From assembly GCA_009493725.1 (NCBI GenBank), contig VOGB01000004.1, positions 620,001 through 684,000 of the forward strand: a stretch of 64,000 nt of DNA. The letters are read 5' to 3'. This DNA comes from Pseudoramibacter fermentans. Lineage in GTDB: Bacteria; Bacillota; Clostridia; Eubacteriales; Eubacteriaceae. Positions within the stretch are counted from its first letter, which is position 1. Every line of letters begins with the position of its first letter. The notes under the pieces are model-generated. The model made no database searches. It worked only from the letters and a program-made list of their open reading frames with translations, and was not told the origin of the DNA. This document shows, in pieces, positions 52,412 through 61,037 of this stretch. The position numbers were made by a program, and so were the translations under genes.

Positions 52412-52882
52412 TTACTTAATGCTGAATAAAATCAAAATTGAAGCCAGCAAGGCCAAAATGGCATAAGTTTCAACTAATGCCGTCATTGTGATTCCTTTTG
52501 CTGAAGAATCTGGGTCTTTCCCAGTCATATGAATCGCCGCGGCAGCTGTTTTTCCTTGTGCAATGCCAGATAAAAGTCCAACAACTGCAATTGGTAAAGC
52601 AGCTGCAAAATAAGCCCATCCCTGCATAACAGAAATACTGTGCGGTGCGCCTGAAATCATACCAGTTTGTACTAAAATCAGCACCGCTAACAAGAATCCA
52701 TAAATACCTTGAGTTCCCGGCAAAGCCTGAAGAACAAGAACTTTCCCAAATAAATCAGGTTGATCTGATGTCACCCCTGCAGCTGCTTGACCTGCAATTT
52801 GAACGCCAACAGCGGATCCGATTCCTGATAAAAGTGCACAAATGGCTGCTCCAAAAGCAGCAATGATAATTCCCTGCGTCAT
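52412..52882 (-). CDS. atpK: V-type ATP synthase subunit K (rotor, Na+-type)
   Basis: Membrane rotor subunit of 156 residues with four helices (two hairpins). LQALPGTQGIYGF provides Leu54, Thr57 and Gln58; Gln109 (GIAQGK) and the ion-binding Glu138 (ALVETYAIL) follow. These match the Na+ ligands known in the Enterococcus hirae NtpK ring. The sequence therefore supports sodium transport rather than protons, by homology. Only one carboxylate per four helices is present, which fits an ion pump or a low-ratio synthase. Confidence 0.95.
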   Translation of the reverse strand: MTQGIIIAAFGAAICALLSGIGSAVGVQIAGQAAAGVTSDQPDLFGKVLVLQALPGTQGIYGFLLAVLILVQTGMISGAPHSISVMQGWAYFAAALPIAVVGLLSGIAQGKTAAAAIHMTGKDPDSSAKGITMTALVETYAILALLASILILFSIK

Positions 52883-52894
52883 AATATTACCTCT

Positions 52895-54775
52895 CTATTT
52901 TTTATTTTCTTCTGTATTGACATTAACGTACTTAGACTTAATAGACAATGGTTCAAAAGGAATGCCACCGCCTTCATAAAATTTATTGAAAAATTCAATA
53001 TACTGCAATCGACTGTCGTGGACATATGCAGATAACAAACTCATAGCCAAATTAAAAGTATGACCAATGAAATAAATAAATAATGCGACAATTATTCCCA
53101 CAATATTTACAGCAACCATACGGGCTAAAAGATTCATAACCATCCCGATAACGCCTGTAGCCAAACTCAATGCTAATATTCGAGAATAAGATAAAATATC
53201 GCTTAAATAAGAACTGATATTATATAACCCCAATAAACCTCCCGTGATTTTTTTGACGACATTTTTGTTTTCTCTTCCTGCTGTACATAAAATAATCGCA
53301 GCACCTGCAATTGCCATTATTGCGCCTGCTCGACGAGTCGCCTGCAAAAACAAGAGCCCCAATCCTGTAATTAAAATCATCCAGCTCACTTGATCAAATA
53401 TGGCATCCCATGGATGACCAGCTTTAAATTGCTCAACGATTTTAATAGACATACCGGAGAAAATATGTAACACACCAACAATTAATGTGAAAATCAACAT
53501 TTTCATTGGATTTGTCAATGGTGCGAACAAAATCGGATGCCAGGTTTCCCCGAAATAAGAGCCAAACAGTACACCAAAAAGTATCGTTGTAAAAGATGAA
53601 TACAACAGTGTGTTGACAAGCTTTAAACCATTGCCTTTTGGTTTTTTCAATTTACGAAAAATGTAAAACACAAAAAACATGCAGATGCCATAGCCAACAT
53701 CCCCCATCATCATCCCAAAGATGACCCAATACCATGGCCCAGCAACTAAAGCCGGATCTAATTCTGAGGGGCTCGGCTTTGAATACATATCTGTTATAGT
53801 TTCAAATTGAGCCCAAAATCGAGGATTTCGTGTCACTGTTGGCGGCTTATCCTTTTTTGTCGGTTTATCAAATTGAAGATCATAATCGTGAATCGTTTTA
53901 TCAATGACTTTTTTGACCTTTTCAATCCGATCTTCACATACCCAACCTAGCAGCAAAACCGTTTCGTTTGTTTTTAAAGTTTTAACATTGTCTCTATTTT
54001 GTTTCGTTTCGTATTGTTCATTTAATAATTTAATATCTTTTTCGTCTTCTGATATTTTTTTTATCGATTGTTCGATATTAATTTTTTCTTTTCTATCCTG
54101 CTGAATTTTTTCCCTAAGCTCTGCAATTTTCTCTGATGCCGAACAGGAAGTCTTTGTTAAAATAACTTCTCTCATTCCTAGTTCTTTTAATTTGGATAAC
54201 AGCTCCGGCATTTCTTTCCTTGTCTGAACAACTAATGCAGAAGCTTCTTTCTTTTCTACATCAAAAATTTGAATCTGAGCTTTTTCTTCTTCCACAATCT
54301 TGACCGCATTGTCTACTACAGGCTCAGGAAGAAACACAGTAGACATTTCAACGTATTTGCTTCCTTTTATTTGATCAAGAGGAATATCCATCTTCTCCCA
54401 CGGCAGCAATTCTTCAATCGCTTTTGAACTATTTTCGATATCAAGCTCTAAAGCTTTATAATGTTCATTAAAACTTTGCAGCTGTTGACAAATCTCCTTA
54501 CCCTTTACATTCTCCATTAAAAAAGTATCATAACTAATTTCCGGTTGATCTTCAAAAAGCTTATGATAATATTTTTTGTGATATTGATTTGAAAGTTTTA
54601 ACATTTCAGCAGCTTGTTGAGCTTCACTTGAAATTTTATTTTCCGACGGCTGTGTGTCTTCGGAATCTTCCAAATTAATAGGCATATACTCCCCTGTTTT
54701 TTGTAATGCCTTGAGTACTGCCTCTTCATCTTCTCGGAAAACAATCAATTTCATTTTCCGCATTGGAATAATCAT
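52895..54775 (-). CDS. atpI: V-type ATP synthase subunit I
   Basis: Membrane stator subunit of 626 residues, homologous to subunit a. The N-terminal cytoplasmic half (about 1-310) is charged and coiled-coil rich; the C-terminal half has about seven membrane segments, including MMMGDVGYGICMFFVFYIF and LSDILSYSRILALSLATGVI, where the Arg needed for ion release lies. It overlaps the preceding H-subunit gene in an ATGA. Confidence 0.95.
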   Translation of the reverse strand: MIIPMRKMKLIVFREDEEAVLKALQKTGEYMPINLEDSEDTQPSENKISSEAQQAAEMLKLSNQYHKKYYHKLFEDQPEISYDTFLMENVKGKEICQQLQSFNEHYKALELDIENSSKAIEELLPWEKMDIPLDQIKGSKYVEMSTVFLPEPVVDNAVKIVEEEKAQIQIFDVEKKEASALVVQTRKEMPELLSKLKELGMREVILTKTSCSASEKIAELREKIQQDRKEKINIEQSIKKISEDEKDIKLLNEQYETKQNRDNVKTLKTNETVLLLGWVCEDRIEKVKKVIDKTIHDYDLQFDKPTKKDKPPTVTRNPRFWAQFETITDMYSKPSPSELDPALVAGPWYWVIFGMMMGDVGYGICMFFVFYIFRKLKKPKGNGLKLVNTLLYSSFTTILFGVLFGSYFGETWHPILFAPLTNPMKMLIFTLIVGVLHIFSGMSIKIVEQFKAGHPWDAIFDQVSWMILITGLGLLFLQATRRAGAIMAIAGAAIILCTAGRENKNVVKKITGGLLGLYNISSYLSDILSYSRILALSLATGVIGMVMNLLARMVAVNIVGIIVALFIYFIGHTFNLAMSLLSAYVHDSRLQYIEFFNKFYEGGGIPFEPLSIKSKYVNVNTEENKK

Positions 54776-55080
54776 ATTGATTTTACCTTTTCTAAAATAT
54801 ATTGGACAGCTTCCGATACATTCATTTCATGATCTTTTATGAATTTTTCGTCATTTTCCGCTGCTGCTTTTAGCTTTGTCCGTAAATAAACTTCTTGTTT
54901 TTCTTCGGCTTCTTTTAATTTTTTGTTTAACGTATTTTGATAATCAGCCATCCTCTCTTTTTTATCGTTTTCTGCTTCAGTCCGCGCCTTTTTTACAATT
55001 GCCTTTCCCTCTTCCCTTGCTTCTTTTCTAATTCGATCAGCCTTTTTTTCAGCCTCTCGAATATCATCAATGATTGACAT
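54772..55080 (-). CDS. atpH: V-type ATP synthase subunit H/G (peripheral stalk)
   Basis: Coiled-coil protein of 102 residues, rich in Lys, Glu and Ala (AEKKADRIRKEAREEGKAIV). It forms the peripheral stalk with subunit E. As the first gene of the operon, it precedes I, K, E, C, F, A, B and D, the standard clostridial order. Its promoter lies inside the hairpin that ends the argD transcript. Confidence 0.88.
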   Translation of the reverse strand: MSIIDDIREAEKKADRIRKEAREEGKAIVKKARTEAENDKKERMADYQNTLNKKLKEAEEKQEVYLRTKLKAAAENDEKFIKDHEMNVSEAVQYILEKVKSI

Positions 55081-55093
55081 AATCTATCACCCC

Positions 55094-55129
55094 AATAAAA
55101 AAAGTTCATGATTATATTATCATGAACTT
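55094..55129 (-). terminator. Terminator after argD
   Basis: AAGTTCATGAT and its complement form an eleven-base stem with a six-base loop. On the minus strand TTTTTTT follows. The V-ATPase -10 lies within the loop and the arm. Confidence 0.88.
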
Positions 55130-55142
55130 AAAAGAAAAACAA
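55114..55142 (-). promoter_or_regulatory. Putative sigma-A promoter of the V-ATPase operon
   Basis: On the minus strand TTGTTT (55137-55142), a 17-base spacer and TAATAT (55114-55119). TATAAT (55111-55116) is an alternative -10 with a 20-base spacer. The start would be near 55107, within the argD terminator. Confidence 0.5.
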
Positions 55143-55168
55143 TTATTAATATATGAAGTGTTAAACAT

Positions 55169-56353
55169 TTACAGACTTTCAGCAAATATCTGCACAACCT
55201 TGTCTATTTCTTCTTTACCAATAATCAATGGTGGAACAAATCTAATGGTTGAATGTCCTGCCCCACAAACAAGTAATCCAGATTGGATACATTGATTAAT
55301 TACACTCGAAACATCCTCATCAATTTCAACGCCAATCATTAAGCCTTTTCCCCGAATATCTTTGATATGCGGATTCACATCCTTTAATTCCGAAAGCTTT
55401 TGAGCGAAATATTGAGATTTTTCAGAGACATCCTTTAAAAATTCTGGATCTCCAACGGTATCCAACACATAATTTGCCGCGGAAGTGGCCAATGGATTAG
55501 CCCCAAAAGTAGACGCGTGGGTTCCCGGTGTGAAGACTTGAGCGACTCGATCACAAGCCAAAATGCCTCCCATTGGAATTCCACCTGCGATACCCTTAGC
55601 GAATGCGACGACATCTGGTTTAATGCCGTAATGTTGATAAGCAAAGAATTTCCCTGTTCTTCCAATGCCACATTGCACTTCATCAAAAATCAAAACAATA
55701 TTTTGGTCATCACACAATTTTCTAACTTTTTTCAGATATTCTTGATCTGCTGGATAAATGCCGCCTTCACCTTGAATCGGTTCCAACAAAATGGCCGCAC
55801 AATTGTATTTATCAACCGCCTTTTCTAATGCTTCAAAATCATTAAACGGTACGTGCGTAATATCTGGCACTAGTGGGTCAAGATTTTTTTGATATTTGGC
55901 CTGCCCTGTTGCCGTGATCGCTGCATAAGTTCTGCCGTGAAAAGAATCCTGCATCGCAATGATCTCTGTGGCATCCTTTGATTTATATAATTTTGAGTAA
56001 ATGCGGGCCAATTTCATCGCCGCTTCATTCGCTTCCGCTCCGCTGTTACAAAAAAAGGCTTTATCCAATCCAGATAACTTGACTAATTTTTCAGCCGCAG
56101 TAATCATTGGCACATTCCAATACAAATTAGATACATGAAGCATTTTATGAATTTGCTTTTCGATTACCTGATTCAATCCAGCGTGATTGTACCCTAAACA
56201 ATTAACGGCAATTCCGCCCACGCAGTCAATATATTGTTTTCCCTCGATATCTGTCAAGATACATCCATCTCCATGGTCGAAAACAATAGGGAACCGACTA
56301 TAGGTCGGCATGATGACTTGATTGCCCCGATTAATATATTCTTGTGTATTCAT
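55169..56353 (-). CDS. argD: Acetylornithine aminotransferase
   Basis: PLP enzyme of 394 residues that makes N-acetylornithine from the semialdehyde. FCNSGAEANEAAMKLAR is the cofactor-phosphate region, LIFDEVQCGIGRTGKFFA carries the Asp, and FAKGIAGGIPMGGIL contains the PLP lysine. I chose the ATG at 56353, with GGAGAG just upstream; an upstream in-frame start would run into argB. It is the last gene of argCJBD and ends in a terminator. Confidence 0.95.
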   Translation of the reverse strand: MNTQEYINRGNQVIMPTYSRFPIVFDHGDGCILTDIEGKQYIDCVGGIAVNCLGYNHAGLNQVIEKQIHKMLHVSNLYWNVPMITAAEKLVKLSGLDKAFFCNSGAEANEAAMKLARIYSKLYKSKDATEIIAMQDSFHGRTYAAITATGQAKYQKNLDPLVPDITHVPFNDFEALEKAVDKYNCAAILLEPIQGEGGIYPADQEYLKKVRKLCDDQNIVLIFDEVQCGIGRTGKFFAYQHYGIKPDVVAFAKGIAGGIPMGGILACDRVAQVFTPGTHASTFGANPLATSAANYVLDTVGDPEFLKDVSEKSQYFAQKLSELKDVNPHIKDIRGKGLMIGVEIDEDVSSVINQCIQSGLLVCGAGHSTIRFVPPLIIGKEEIDKVVQIFAESL

Positions 56354-56373
56354 TCCACTCTCCAAGTTATTTT

Positions 56374-57246
56374 TTAAGCTTCCTTTATCATTGTTCCACA
56401 TCCAGCAGCAGTAAATAATTCCAATAATAGAGAATGTTCAATCGTGCCGTCTAAAATATGCGCTGAACGAACACCTGAACGAATTGCATCTACTGCATTT
56501 TCGACTTTTGGAATCATTCCACCAGATATTATTCCCTGTTCGATTAATTCTTCAACACCGCTAATATTTAATCTTCTAATAATAGAGTTTGGATCTTTCG
56601 GATCCATATATACACCATCGGTATCTGTTAAATAAATCAATTTTTCTGCATTAACAGCCTTTGCAACCGCGCAGGCAACATGATCCGCATTGATATTATA
56701 AGTTTCCCGCTTATCATCACAGCCTATTGGTGCAATAACTGGAATATAATCATTTTTTATTAAATCTTGAAGAAATTTCACATTGACTTTATCAACTTCG
56801 CCAACGAATCCCAGATCTTTATCTTTATACTCTTTTTTATGTACTCTTAATAACGCACTGTCCTTACCAGATATGCCAACAGCGCTGATCCCGCGATTCT
56901 CGAGCAGCTGCACAATTTCTTTATTGATTTTCCCGCATAGCACCATTTCTGCTATACCAACAGTTTCTTTATCGGTCACGCGCAAACCATCAATAAAAGA
57001 TGATTGAATATCAAGTCTTTTTAACATGTTTGAGATATCTTTTCCCCCACCATGTACAAGAATGGGCCTGATTCCAACCAATTTCATCAGTGCGATATCA
57101 TCCATCATGGAATGCTTAATGCCCTGATCATCCATAAAAGATCCACCGTACTTAATAACAACAACCTTTTTTCTAAATTGTTTGATATACGGCAGCGCTT
57201 CTACTAATGTATTTGCTTTTTCTATATATATATCCATATCAGTCAT
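56374..57246 (-). CDS. argB: Acetylglutamate kinase
   Basis: Amino acid kinase of 290 residues that phosphorylates N-acetylglutamate. VVVIKYGGSFMDD, VHGGGKDISNML, and the C-terminal GGMIPKVENAVDAI are the active-site blocks. The extended N-terminal helix (about 4-22) is the kind associated with arginine-sensitive hexameric enzymes, so feedback by arginine is likely. AAGGAG lies nine bases before the ATG. Confidence 0.96.
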   Translation of the reverse strand: MTDMDIYIEKANTLVEALPYIKQFRKKVVVIKYGGSFMDDQGIKHSMMDDIALMKLVGIRPILVHGGGKDISNMLKRLDIQSSFIDGLRVTDKETVGIAEMVLCGKINKEIVQLLENRGISAVGISGKDSALLRVHKKEYKDKDLGFVGEVDKVNVKFLQDLIKNDYIPVIAPIGCDDKRETYNINADHVACAVAKAVNAEKLIYLTDTDGVYMDPKDPNSIIRRLNISGVEELIEQGIISGGMIPKVENAVDAIRSGVRSAHILDGTIEHSLLLELFTAAGCGTMIKEA

Positions 57247-57276
57247 TTGTATTTTCTCCTTTTTCTTTTTTATGGA

Positions 57277-58515
57277 TCAGGTTCGATATTCCGCATTAAT
57301 TTTTACATAATCGTACGAAAGATCGCATCCCCATGCTGTCGCTTTATAAATACCTTCTCCCATATCAATATTAATGATAATTTCTTTTTGTTTTAATATG
57401 TCACTTGCTTGCTTTTCATCAAACGAAGTAGGTTTACCGTGATCGAGTAGGAGAATACTCCCTACAGAATTAGAAAAGGTTAATGACACCGTGTTTGGAG
57501 AAAATTTTACGCCAGTTGCGCCAATGGAGGAAAGCACTCTTCCCCAATTCGCATCCTCTCCGAAAATCGCAGTTTTTACAAGATTAGAATTAACAACCGC
57601 CTTGGCTAGGATTCGCGCATCACCTCTGGAATCTGCATTATTAACATGTACTTCAATATATTTAGTCGCGCCTTCTCCATCTTTCACAATAGACTTTACG
57701 ATAGATGCGTTTACGAAATATAAGGCGTCAAAGAATTTTGTATAAGCGTCAATATTTGCTTCTGTGATCTTTTCATTGCCTGCCATTCCATTTGCCAGTA
57801 CTAACACCGTATCATTCGTACTCATGTCTCCATCGACAGACATCATATTGTAAGTGTCCATTGCAATAACGCTTAACATTTTCTGCAGACAAGCCTGATC
57901 AATATCGGCATCTGTTGTTACAAAAGATAACATCGTTGCCATATTGGGGCAAATCATCCCTGATCCCTTTGCCATTGCACCGATATGAACGGTTTTACCG
58001 CCAATTTCTATTTCTACAGCAACAGTTTTAGGGACAAGATCCGTCGTTAAAATTGCTCGAGATGCGTCACTTTGGCCATCAATAGAAAGATTTTGAACCA
58101 AAGTAGGCACCGTGTCTGTGATCTCTTTAATCGGCAAAGGTACACCAATAACCCCAGTAGAGGAAATAAAAACTTGGTTAGGATCACAATTAAAATGTTG
58201 ACTGACGCACTCAGCTTCAGTTTTTACATCTAACAAACCTTGTTCACCTGTACAGGCATTGGCATTTCCGCTATTGACTAATACAGCTTTTATTTTTTGT
58301 TTATCCTTTTTAACGATTTGATTGTCCCAAAGAACTGGCGCTGCTTTTACTGCATTTTGTGTTGTAACAATGGCTGGAACCGCTTCTACATCAGATTCGA
58401 TTAATGCAATATCTAACTGATTATTGGGTTTGAGCCCCGTTGCTGCCCCGCTGGCTTTAAACCCCTTTGGTGCTGTAACACCGCCGGAAATAATGCGATA
58501 TTTCTTTTCTTTCAT
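57277..58515 (-). CDS. argJ: Bifunctional glutamate N-acetyltransferase/ornithine acetyltransferase
   Basis: Self-cleaving enzyme of 412 residues that recycles the acetyl group from N-acetylornithine to glutamate. KGSGMICPNMATMLSF contains the cleavage site, with Thr as the nucleophile. LVNSGNANACTGEQG is the oxyanion-hole region. Its presence, with argD and no argE, points to the cyclic arginine pathway. Tandem ATG codons occur at 58518 and 58515; GGAG is best spaced for the second. Confidence 0.95.
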   Translation of the reverse strand: MKEKKYRIISGGVTAPKGFKASGAATGLKPNNQLDIALIESDVEAVPAIVTTQNAVKAAPVLWDNQIVKKDKQKIKAVLVNSGNANACTGEQGLLDVKTEAECVSQHFNCDPNQVFISSTGVIGVPLPIKEITDTVPTLVQNLSIDGQSDASRAILTTDLVPKTVAVEIEIGGKTVHIGAMAKGSGMICPNMATMLSFVTTDADIDQACLQKMLSVIAMDTYNMMSVDGDMSTNDTVLVLANGMAGNEKITEANIDAYTKFFDALYFVNASIVKSIVKDGEGATKYIEVHVNNADSRGDARILAKAVVNSNLVKTAIFGEDANWGRVLSSIGATGVKFSPNTVSLTFSNSVGSILLLDHGKPTSFDEKQASDILKQKEIIINIDMGEGIYKATAWGCDLSYDYVKINAEYRT

Positions 58516-58534
58516 CATATTCTCCAATTATTCA

Positions 58535-59584
58535 TTACACAGGATAATCTGTAATTAAATCAATTCCTGTCTTTTCTGGAAAGCCAAACATAATATTCAT
58601 ATTTTGAATAGCTTGACCTGCAGCGCCTTTAAATAAATTATCAATGGCGCCAATCACGATCGCACGATTTGTTCTTGGATCTACTTTCACAGCGATATCG
58701 CAGAAATTAGATCCTTTTACCCATTTTGTATCTGGGATGCGGTCGTCAAGGATTCGAACAAAATATTCGCCTTTATAAAAATCACGATATAAAGCGGTCA
58801 ATTCCTTTTCAGAATACTTCTTTCCAGCGTCATTCAGCGTCGCATAACAAACTGCTGAAATCCCACGATTCATAGGCACTAAATTGGGGGTAAACAAAAG
58901 CTTAATTTCTTCATCACCCAAAAGACTTAATTCTTGTTCAATTTCCGGCGTATGGCGATGACATCCCACTTTATACGGTTTAGCAGATTCTGTACATTCA
59001 CAGAACATATAAGGAAGCTGCCCATTACGTCCCGCTCCTGTTACACCAGATTTGGCGTCAATAATAATGGAGTTGCCTTCAATTAAATGATTTTTTGCCA
59101 AGGGTGCCAAACTCAAAATACTGCAGGTTGTATAACATCCAGGATTGCCAATTAAACGTGCTTTTTTTATTTCTTCTCTATGTAATTCGCAAAGTCCATA
59201 TACTGCTTCTCCGATAAGATCCTGTCCGTAATGATCTACTTTATACCATTCTTTGTAGACATCGAGATCTTTCAGTCTAAAATCTGCACCCAGGTCAATA
59301 ATTTTACATTTATTTAAAATATCTTGGTTGATCTTCTGAGAAGCCACTCCGTGAGGCAGCGCCAAAAATATAACATCTGCCATTTCAGATAACTCTTCTA
59401 CAGTTCTATTTTTACAAATATCTTCTGTTATATGTTCATATAATGGATAAACATCCTTCATGGGCTGTCCATCATAAGATCTAGATCCAATTGAAACAAC
59501 TTCTACGTCAGGATGCCGCAATAACAAACGAAGTAATTCCTGACCAGCGTATCCCGTTGCACCAACAATAGCTGCTTTTATCAA
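58535..59584 (-). CDS. argC: N-acetyl-gamma-glutamyl-phosphate reductase
   Basis: NADPH-dependent reductase of 349 residues. AAIVGATGYAGQELLRLLLR binds the nucleotide, and IGNPGCYTTCSIL contains the catalytic Cys. HRHTPEIEQEL supplies the His. I chose the TTG at 59584, because AAGGAG lies eight bases upstream; the GTG at 59593 overlaps that site. It is the first gene of the argCJBD operon. Confidence 0.95.
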   Translation of the reverse strand: MIKAAIVGATGYAGQELLRLLLRHPDVEVVSIGSRSYDGQPMKDVYPLYEHITEDICKNRTVEELSEMADVIFLALPHGVASQKINQDILNKCKIIDLGADFRLKDLDVYKEWYKVDHYGQDLIGEAVYGLCELHREEIKKARLIGNPGCYTTCSILSLAPLAKNHLIEGNSIIIDAKSGVTGAGRNGQLPYMFCECTESAKPYKVGCHRHTPEIEQELSLLGDEEIKLLFTPNLVPMNRGISAVCYATLNDAGKKYSEKELTALYRDFYKGEYFVRILDDRIPDTKWVKGSNFCDIAVKVDPRTNRAIVIGAIDNLFKGAAGQAIQNMNIMFGFPEKTGIDLITDYPV

Positions 59585-59604
59585 ATTATTCACTCCTTAA
59601 TGCA

Positions 59605-59622
59605 AATGCATTTTTATTAATT
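59605..59622. promoter_or_regulatory. Candidate ArgR operator
   Basis: AATGCATTTTTATTAATT matches the ARG-box core TGAATWWWWATTCA at 12 of 14 positions. It lies just downstream of the argC promoter, in the leader. A weaker match (10 of 14) is at 59705-59718, beside the argG -35. Confidence 0.45.
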
Positions 59623-59644
59623 ATTATCACAAATAACAAGAAGG

Positions 59645-59673
59645 ATTATAACCCTATTTATGTAAATAATCAA
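59645..59673 (-). promoter_or_regulatory. Sigma-A promoter of argCJBD
   Basis: On the minus strand TTGATT (59668-59673), 17 bases and TATAAT (59645-59650). The hexamers and spacing are identical to those of the divergent argG promoter. Confidence 0.75.
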
Positions 59674-59726
59674 GACCTCGGAAAGTATTTTTATAAATAA
59701 TTTTCGTATATATTTACATTTTGCAC

Positions 59727-59755
59727 TTGATTTATTTCAACAGTTAGCTTATAAT
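59727..59755 (+). promoter_or_regulatory. Sigma-A promoter of argGH
   Basis: TTGATT (59727-59732), 17 bases and TATAAT (59750-59755). The start would be near 59762, about 42 bases before argG. Confidence 0.8.
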
Positions 59756-59803
59756 CAAACACATCAGATTTTTAAAAGTAATATAAAAACAAGGAGTTTA
59801 TAA

Positions 59804-61036
59804 ATGGCAAATAAAAAAGTAATTCTTGCATATTCAGGCGGTTTAGATACAACGACGATTGTGCCTTGGCTAAAAGAAACCTACGACTATGATGTCATCT
59901 GTGTTTGTGTCGATGTAGGACAGGGTAAAGAAACAGAAGGTCTCGAAGAAAAAGCACTCAAAAGTGGTGCATCGAAATGCTACATCGTCGACGTGACAGA
60001 CGAATTTGTTGAAAATTACTGCTGGCCAGCTTTAAAGGCCGATGCTGTGTACGAAAAAAAATATTTATTGGGAACTTCCCTCGCTCGTCCACTCATTGCA
60101 AAGGTCTTAGTCGATTACGCTCACAAAGAAGGTGCTGAAGCAATATGCCACGGGGCAACTGGAAAAGGCAACGATCAGGTACGTTTTGAATTAGGTATTG
60201 GCGCTTTAGATCCCCAAATCAAAATCATCGCGCCATGGCGTGAATGGGACCTTCAGAGTCGAGAAGATTTAATGGATTTCTGTATTGAACACGACATTAA
60301 AGTTAACACTCGCTACGATCAGAGCTATAGCCGTGATACTAACATCCTGCATATGAGTCATGAAGGACTTGAATTGGAAGACCCTTCGATCGAACCTAAT
60401 TACAAACATATCTTAAGGATCACAAATGCGCTCTCTGAAACACCTAATGAACCAGAAGAAATCAAAATTGATTTTGAAAAAGGGGTGCCTGTAAGCATTA
60501 ACGATCAGAAAATGACCCCTAAAGAAATCTTAACATTCTGTAATAAAATTGGTGGCAAGCACGGAATTGGTGTTGTCGACCTCATTGAAAACCGTGTGGT
60601 TGGTATGAAATCTAGAGGTATATACGAAACCCCTGGCGGAACCATTTTATATCGTGCTCACGAAGAATTGGAACACATGTGTCTTGACCGGGAAACATTT
60701 GCCTTTAAAGAAGAAGCAGCTGTTAAGTTTGCAGAAATTGTATATGGTGGAAAATGGTTTACCCCACTCCGCGAAGCATTGTCTAAATTTTTCGATGAAA
60801 CGCAGAAGACGGTTACTGGGACTGTAAAATTAAAATTATTCAAAGGTAATATGATTTTAACTTATGTCTCTTCACCCTATTCGTTATACAATGCCGAAAT
60901 CGCCAGTTTTACAACCGGGGATCTGTATAATCACAAAGATGCTGAAGGCTTTATTCATTTATATGGTCTGCCGCTTCGCGTGCGTGCTTTAATGCGTATG
61001 AGTGCAGAAGAAAAGGCAAAAAATAAGGAAAACTAA
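59804..61036 (+). CDS. argG: Argininosuccinate synthase
   Basis: Joins citrulline and aspartate with ATP to make argininosuccinate. The protein has 410 residues. AYSGGLDTTTIVPWL is the PP-motif, and GATGKGNDQVRFELG and SRDTNILHMSHEG are the substrate-binding blocks. AAGGAG precedes the ATG. argH starts one base after the stop. It is transcribed away from argCJBD. Confidence 0.97.
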   Translation: MANKKVILAYSGGLDTTTIVPWLKETYDYDVICVCVDVGQGKETEGLEEKALKSGASKCYIVDVTDEFVENYCWPALKADAVYEKKYLLGTSLARPLIAKVLVDYAHKEGAEAICHGATGKGNDQVRFELGIGALDPQIKIIAPWREWDLQSREDLMDFCIEHDIKVNTRYDQSYSRDTNILHMSHEGLELEDPSIEPNYKHILRITNALSETPNEPEEIKIDFEKGVPVSINDQKMTPKEILTFCNKIGGKHGIGVVDLIENRVVGMKSRGIYETPGGTILYRAHEELEHMCLDRETFAFKEEAAVKFAEIVYGGKWFTPLREALSKFFDETQKTVTGTVKLKLFKGNMILTYVSSPYSLYNAEIASFTTGDLYNHKDAEGFIHLYGLPLRVRALMRMSAEEKAKNKEN

Positions 61037-61037
61037 T

